From Prostheceraeus crozeri (lineage: Eukaryota > Platyhelminthes > Polycladida > Euryleptidae): a DNA stretch of 64,000 bases. The translations under genes and the position numbers were made by a program. Below, in pieces: positions 57,831-64,000 of this stretch. How positions within the stretch are numbered: position 1 is the stretch's first letter; each line of letters opens with the position of its first letter. The DNA is taken from NCBI GenBank assembly GCA_907163375.1, contig CAJQUW010005758.1, positions 1 through 64,000 of the forward strand, written 5' to 3'. The notes beneath the pieces were generated by a model. The model saw only the letters and a program-made list of their open reading frames with translations, was not told where the DNA came from and did no database searches.

Positions 57831-59689
57831 ATTACTCTATAAGTACACTGTGTAACCTTTCTTCACTCAACTTCTAGTTATTTGCAACCACTACTTGATC
57901 TGATGTATCGATTTTCATTCGGCAGGTGAAAAAGGTGATGCCTCGATAGTTTACTCGAGGGCGCCCTTATTCAGGATTATGATAGGGCCTACAACCTATG
58001 CAACATAAAATTGCCCTTTTTTCTCAGGTTCACCATCAGTTAGTAGGCCTAAAGAGATGCGACTGAATGCAGCCTGGCGAAGTCGTGTTTGCGAAAACGT
58101 GATAAAATTTGCGAAAAATGAGAATGCAGCAAAATTTTAATGACATCTTTTTTTTCCTACCAACTCATCAACTTCATTATTTTAAAACCAAACATCTACT
58201 TTCCTTCAAAACCGGTTACTGTATGACTTTATAACTGTATAACCTGTATACTTTGGATTTGAATTCCTTATTGATATTACGAAATTGACCTTGATTTCAT
58301 AGACGTTTTAGTGCGAAGCTCTGAGATCCTATACGATTCATCGAACGCTATAAAAAGAAGTTGGCGTGTTCCTAGTCATTTTGGCCCCATAAAAAATGGT
58401 CATTTCGGCCCCATATACTTATGCTATTTTAACTACAAGCTTACAATCAAAACCAAGAAAATGTTGTGATACATAGGAGCCATGTATTACATAAATATGC
58501 TTGGCTTCATCTCAAATGCTGCAAAATTGTTTGGGGAGTGGTATGTGGATTGTTCGAGGATATCAAAAACAACGATTCTTGATGTTATTGCAGCCGCGTC
58601 GAATGGCAGCGCCCATGCGGTATCAAAAGCCTGCAAATGAACAAATCAAGTTGCATATTCAGGTACACACTTCCTATTTCATTAAGGGATTTGGAGTCAG
58701 ACATTCAGCTAGAGACATGGCAACAAAAATGGAAGAATGCTGCATCAGCTCAGCCGGTGTAATAGATGCGAGACCAAATATTTGCCGCCTCAACTTATAA
58801 GTAGCAGCCACAGCCATTCCAGCAACATCTACTTATTCATTCTACTGCCCCGCACATAGCATCCCCTTTTGTTTTGTTTTTTACTTATCTATATTGGGTT
58901 CTTCCTAACTCAACCAAGAAATCATGAGCTCCGTTCATGAGTCTGCAAGCCGATTCCACTGATTTAACTTCCTGCAATGAAACAAAAACTACTTACCTTC
59001 CCTGCTTCTTGACACACGCTATGTGCGTAGATTTAGGCTGATAGCTTCGCTAATATCGACAAACCACAAAATTCGACGTCCAGCTGGTATGTTTAGAAAT
59101 GCATGCAGTATTTAAACAAAATCTAATATAATCTAATTTAGAAGGAGTTTGTAACAGAAACACATCTTCACAAAGTATATCAATCTGTAGTTTCCGACAT
59201 TGTGTCATCATTTTCTCTAAAAGCGTTAAGATTTCCTGATAGAGTGAACAATTCTCTATCCAATGATATCAAGTTCGTTGTATGTCTTTGCAAGATAAAA
59301 ATAACATAATTGTCACGTGAATGAAATATGTCCAATTTTGAATTATTACTTTTATAATTCAAATAATTTCTTGTAAAACCATTGATATTGCCATGAACTA
59401 CTTTTTATTACAGCGTGATTCCATTCGAAGCAACTTCTGCTCTATTGATATCAATCTCCCTCCTGATCATGAATCTGGACATAGATTTCACAAATTCGCA
59501 GTCGATTTTCTTAGAAGATCAAAATTAGAGATGAGAGTGGTTCCGCTAACTTCACACACGTTAATTATCTTCCTATGGCGACAATATATATTACGAAGCC
59601 GAAAACATGTTATATTGGAACAATCGGAATCCTGATGTTGATACATTCTCATTTGAATTTTACCAATTATCTTTATTTCTTCACCCCTT
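57831..59689. other. Non-coding stretch
   Basis: No convincing gene. A 99-codon frame at 58501-58800 has no recognisable domain. Confidence 0.5.
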
Positions 59690-59734
59690 GGGGTACACTC
59701 GGACCATTGTAGGCACCCCGATTGAAAATCACTG
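59690..59734 (-). mobile_element. hAT-like transposon terminus
   Basis: Read on the minus strand: CAGTGATTTTCAATCGGGG then TGCCTACAATGG and GTGTACCCC, the style of hAT superfamily ends (CAGTG...TTCAA...GGGGTGCC). Only one end was found. Confidence 0.45.
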
Positions 59735-62700
59735 AGCTATAGCAGTCAAAGGTAGCCTTTTTTGGTATGCGAGTTGCGCATAATTCGAAACTAACTTATT
59801 CGGTGCATGCACTTGATGAATCGATGCACATACATGTAAACCATGACTGGTAGATCACCGGTCATTCATTTATACTCATAAATGTCATCATTCATCATTG
59901 TATTACTTGTTGTGCGCATTTTCAAAGTTTGAAAAATATACGTTTCTGATTTCTGATGTCTAAGTATCTCTCTAGTCAGTTAAACTGAACTGCAACATTG
60001 TAAGAAGTATGTAAACATAACATAATTTTTATGACGCAACATTGCGAACCGCTTCTTGAACTTTATTGTTCTTCAAATCATTATTCAAAGCGACTGACAG
60101 AACCGGACAATATTAGTGAAAGTTGGCGTTGATAAAGTGAAACTTTTGTTGCTTTTCCGTTTTGTATAGGGAAAAATATTCAAAGACACTTGGAAGTAGA
60201 CTACTAATCAGTTTAGTTAATACGTCTATTCATCACTGAATTCACAGCTGTTTTTGCTCGTGTATTCGGTTTGCAGTTTCAGTTTGGTTTTCACAATGAG
60301 TACTAAAGTCTTCATTGTTGATTTGATGAAGAGATCTCATTGCTGTTAGAGAGACAATTAAATATGTTTACTTATGCATCTAGTTTTAAGCAATGCTCGT
60401 TCTCAAATACAGCTTCAGGAATCACGTACAGCATAAGTGAATTTTGAAAGAATTAGGCCTTTGGTGATAGATGCGGCTGATTTATTTTCATAAATTTGCT
60501 AATGCATTCTCCAAGACGATGGAACCCATCATATTTACCAAAGTTTAAGAGAGCAGTTTTGATTCACAAATCATATTATTTGGAAGTGGATTGTGGGACT
60601 TTGGCATGAATTGTTTCTTCTATTATACGCGTATATATACTTCCTAAATTGGGAAATTTTACGCTACAGGTTTAATTTTGCGAAATAGAAATTATATATT
60701 ATAGTTATTATTTCTACTTGTCCATCTTGTGTATGATACTGACTTAATTAAAGCCTAGTAATTGATTTGCATGTCACCAATAATTTGCATCATCAAGCAA
60801 TAACTTTACAATAAACAGTATGAAAGCAATGCATTGTGAAACAGATGACATGCTTATACATGCAGATTGTAGACTACAGACAGATGAACATCATGTATGT
60901 GAGTCAGCTTCCAACAAGCTTGGTTGATTTCAGGTTGTGCTTTCATCTTGTCACAATTATGACTTGAAATTTCAATTTGCGTGTTTGAATACAGATGATC
61001 AGCGACCTACATAATACTGTTGTTGACAATTAAGCTATTTAATGATCATTCTAGTGTTTTAGTAATGTCTTCGATAACTTGCAGTTCTCATAGTATATTA
61101 TCATTCTATCGATTTAGAGGTATTCATCCTTTTACTAATTTGCAAAAATGTTGGCGGCGAGGAAATCTCCCAGTTTGCAATATTGGATACAATTTTAGTT
61201 GATCAGATAATGTCCGGACTGTTTTCGAGACCGCTCTGGCAGCCCTGTTCATTAGAGTTACTGGTTTCATTGATGCTTCACAATAAGACATTGTAAACAT
61301 GACATCAAATTGCATTTTCTGGTTTGTTTTATAACAACTAAAAATAATTTGATGCACTATATAATGATGTTTCAAGAGTACATTTATGAGGCTTTACGAA
61401 AGTTATCGAATTTACGTTATCGCCATCGAAATCACAATTTTGACTTTTCGAAGATCGATATTGCAAATAAAATGAAATTATCAATAAAATAAGTAGAAAT
61501 GTAAAATAAAATAGTAAAATAATTACCGCAACCAATAAAATATAATCTTAAATAGAAAGTGGAACTGAATAAGGCAATGAAGTACATAATCAAGATCGCT
61601 TGCTTATTATTATTTATGCTTTGCACTGCGAATTCTAAACATGCTACCAGAGATCATGTGAGATTACATGACGCTGTATTCATTCTGGTCTGGATGACTT
61701 TGAACTCTGCTGGATGTAAGTACATTTTGTAATTGACATGATTTCATGCATTTGCTATTGGTTAATGATCACATCGTAATATATGAACTTGTGAATAAGT
61801 TATATTGATTTACTATTTTGTTGATGAATAATGGCAGCCGCAGATACTTTGAAACAATTAACAAGTTTCTCGCATTAACAGCATCTGTCTTATGCTCGCT
61901 CTCGGCTGATGAATTTTCACCGGCTCAAATCGCTCTTCTTGCAATTATGCGACTGTTTGGTCTACTTGTCAATTAGGCATGGTTAGCAAAAGCTAATTGC
62001 CAATAATTTGGACAAATCAATCAATGAAAGTATTGTGTTTGTAGGACAGAGATACAGAACTGGACATGCAACAAATAAGCAAAACAAAACTTCTATAGTG
62101 TTCTAAAGTCCAGAGATTATCAGTTTGTGATGAATTGTTAGAAGCATCTCAAAAATCACATAAGCTGTTATGTCTTCCATACGTTGGAGACTTGTGACGA
62201 CATTGCATGTTAAGTAGTCAATCAAATAGCTTTGACGTCAATACAAATCAAACAATTAATTGCAACTGTTGACAATTGGGGCGATGCACCGGTGCATGGG
62301 TTCTTCTGCGAGAACCGGCTTTTGGTCGGGTGCACCGAACAAATCGACATTTTACTACACAGTTTTATTTGAAATTAATTAATTCTATAATTCTAACCGC
62401 AAATCTTAGTCGCAACAGATACGAGTACAAAGGAATGATCTTTAAGCAGACAGCATGCCTATGATTAATCTACGAGTAACTAGGAAAGCATTATTCAATT
62501 AATTATATACTGCAAATTTCTAAGTGATGAAATTGAAGCATTTCGAAAGCCAAGGATGTATCATTAGATTACTCATGCATTTCCGGATGATGAGAAAAAG
62601 TGAAAACTGACGAAAATAATACATGATTATGAAGTTTATTATATTATAATTCATTAGCATAATTTCTAATAATTAATTATATTGTTAAGCTCATGAGAAA

Positions 62701-63059
62701 TCTGTTTAAGGTCACAAAATCTCATTTCTGGTGACCCAAAAATCTCGGAATTTCATCGTGAATATGTCATGGACCATCTCATTGCCAAGAATTACAAGAT
62801 ATATCCAGTGTTCGACCCGATAGATTTTTTCGCACGATAAGGTAACAGTGAATTATTTCAGAGAGACTTTCTGAAACCGAGTAATGTCTACAGTACGCGA
62901 CAGCAATTTTTAAACATGCAACATTTCAACGAATTTTTGACATAAAAGTCTAAAATTGTGTCAGATAACTGCATTACTTTTGTAATAAATCATGTAATCA
63001 CATCAAGAATGTAAATTCGAGCAACTTCTTACAGGAGAAGCTTACGTTCATGAAATTGA
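59735..63059. other. Non-coding stretch
   Basis: AT-rich DNA with no gene recognised. A GC-rich palindromic spot (TGCACCGGTGCA and GGTTCTTCTGCGAGAACC) lies at about 62286-62320. Confidence 0.5.
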
Positions 63060-63960
63060 GTTCAGTATTTTGAATGAAATACTCAAGAATCGATCAATGC
63101 ACTCATACGTCGTGGCATCGATCTAACCAAAGATTGCAGAATGTTCAATATCTCATCATCGATTTGCCACACTTAAATGAATGCATCAATTATGTCGTTT
63201 TTATTGATTTCGGCTTCATTTTCAGAATTCGTTTCTTCACCATTCCACACAGATTCTCGATCGGGTTGATATCCGGGGACGATGGGGGTCAATCCATGAC
63301 GGTGATATTGCTACAACGAAATTCTTCCATCGCCCGTTTGCTCTTATGACACTATCTTGTTGAAATACTCCATCTGAGCCAGGATACCACTGCTGAAGCT
63401 GCTGAATAACACGATTACTGATTATTTCTGACACATACCATTCGATATTCATTTGACCCTCCACAATATGGCTTCGTCCTGGGCCGTAAAATGAGAAGTA
63501 AGACCAAATAATTACTCGGGTGTTTTGTCGTTAAATAATAATGCTCAGAAGTAAGAGGAAAACCATTGACAACTCCGACAAATTGTGGACTCTCTCAATT
63601 CAGTCACAGTTTCGTCATCACAGATCACTTTATTACACTGATCTTCTCCCCAATTACGGTGCTGCAATGCCCATTCCCGCACTGACAACCTTTTTTTGTC
63701 TGAGCTTTAGTAAAAAAGCGCTTACTTTTTGGACGGTCAGCATTACAACCGATGTCATTCAATCCTCTTTGCATTGTCCTTAGGCTAACGGAATCAGCTC
63801 GTTCACCCATCTCTTCTTAAATATCTTTTGCAGTCATTCTCGGATTGTTTCCACAGATGATACGCATACGAAAGAGATCTCGTTCTGATAGCTTTTTATT
63901 TGAACTACCAGTTTTGATATATTAAATCTGCATTTTCAGTCTCGCGATGTTGTTTCAAAA
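63060..63960 (-). pseudogene. Tc1/mariner transposase relic
   Basis: On the minus strand: KLSERDLFRMRIICGNNPRM (N-terminal HTH, ~63890), TAKDI, RTMQRGLNDIGCNADRPKSK (second HTH, ~63770), a degraded DDE start (ISDETVT-like, ~63620), then VFQQDSVIRANG (~63370; the family has FQQDNAPxH), PDINPIENLW-like region (~63270) and a C-terminal SMPRRMSALIDS. Breaks: stop after TAKDI (TAA near 63820), a frame change near 63620, and stops between 63240 and 63060. The element's ends were not identified, and one may lie outside the window. Family-level call only. Confidence 0.72.
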
Positions 63961-64000
63961 CAAGACTCCCACTGGCTTTGCACATACCAACAATGTTTGC

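Noticed and set aside
58501-58800. 99-codon plus-strand frame in the right flank
   Set aside because: No domain, no splice or poly(A) context; length is compatible with chance in this much non-coding DNA.

Overview
The window looks like a mobile-element graveyard in an invertebrate animal genome. GT-AG introns, AATAAA signals, TATA boxes and the mix of Polintons, piggyBac, P-element-like, Tc1/mariner, hAT-like and LINE sequences point to a metazoan. No ordinary host gene was recognised, and the species cannot be named from sequence alone. The flanks (1-4714 and 48078-64000) are mostly AT-rich non-coding DNA with dead transposons.

The centre (4715-48077) is two nested Polinton/Maverick elements. 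Polinton 1 is AT-rich and older, with many broken genes. It occupies 4715-24186 and resumes at 48050-48077. Polinton 2 is GC-richer and young. It occupies 24187-48049 and sits inside the right terminal inverted repeat of Polinton 1, flanked by a perfect 6-bp duplication GTCCTG (24181-24186 and 48050-48055). A piggyBac relic (12517-14206) also sits inside the polymerase gene of Polinton 1. Order of events: Polinton 1 arrived; piggyBac and then Polinton 2 landed in it, the latter very recently because its ends are almost identical.

Polinton 1 carries a penton-like protein, packaging ATPase, protein-primed-type DNA polymerase B with zinc finger and HNH modules, a possible sliding-clamp-like protein, a fibre-like protein with a phage-tail-fibre motif, coiled-coil proteins, two pVI-like membrane-active proteins, major capsid protein, a phospholipase A2-like domain running into the integrase, an adenain-like protease and a PPxY-bearing protein. 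Most genes are preceded directly by a T-run/A-run motif ending at the ATG. Small GC-rich double hairpins are scattered through it, some inside coding frames.

Polinton 2 has long inverted repeats with C-tracts and hairpins, a 290-bp tandem array, then a left arm of small genes with sharp TATA plus initiator-like promoters and a ~145-nt structured repeat, followed by polymerase B. The middle holds two penton-like proteins with a triplicated module and, on the other strand, two tandem small paralogues and a clear TATA-binding-protein-like gene. A compact minus-strand cluster follows: protease, major capsid protein, basic core-like protein, integrase, Cys-rich protein, PX-like protein, packaging ATPase, basic/hydrophobic protein, RING-like proteins, a copy of a polymerase N-terminal domain and a possible exonuclease. 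The element therefore seems to bring its own basal transcription factor as well as replication, integration and capsid functions. It looks nearly whole, with about three breaks.

In the right flank, a piggyBac (50640-53895) is bracketed by 468-bp direct repeats that differ at about one base, an unusual arrangement. A P-element-like relic (48535-49307), a LINE reverse transcriptase relic (about 55850-57830), a hAT-like terminus (about 59690-59734) and a Tc1/mariner relic (about 63060-63960) complete the inventory.
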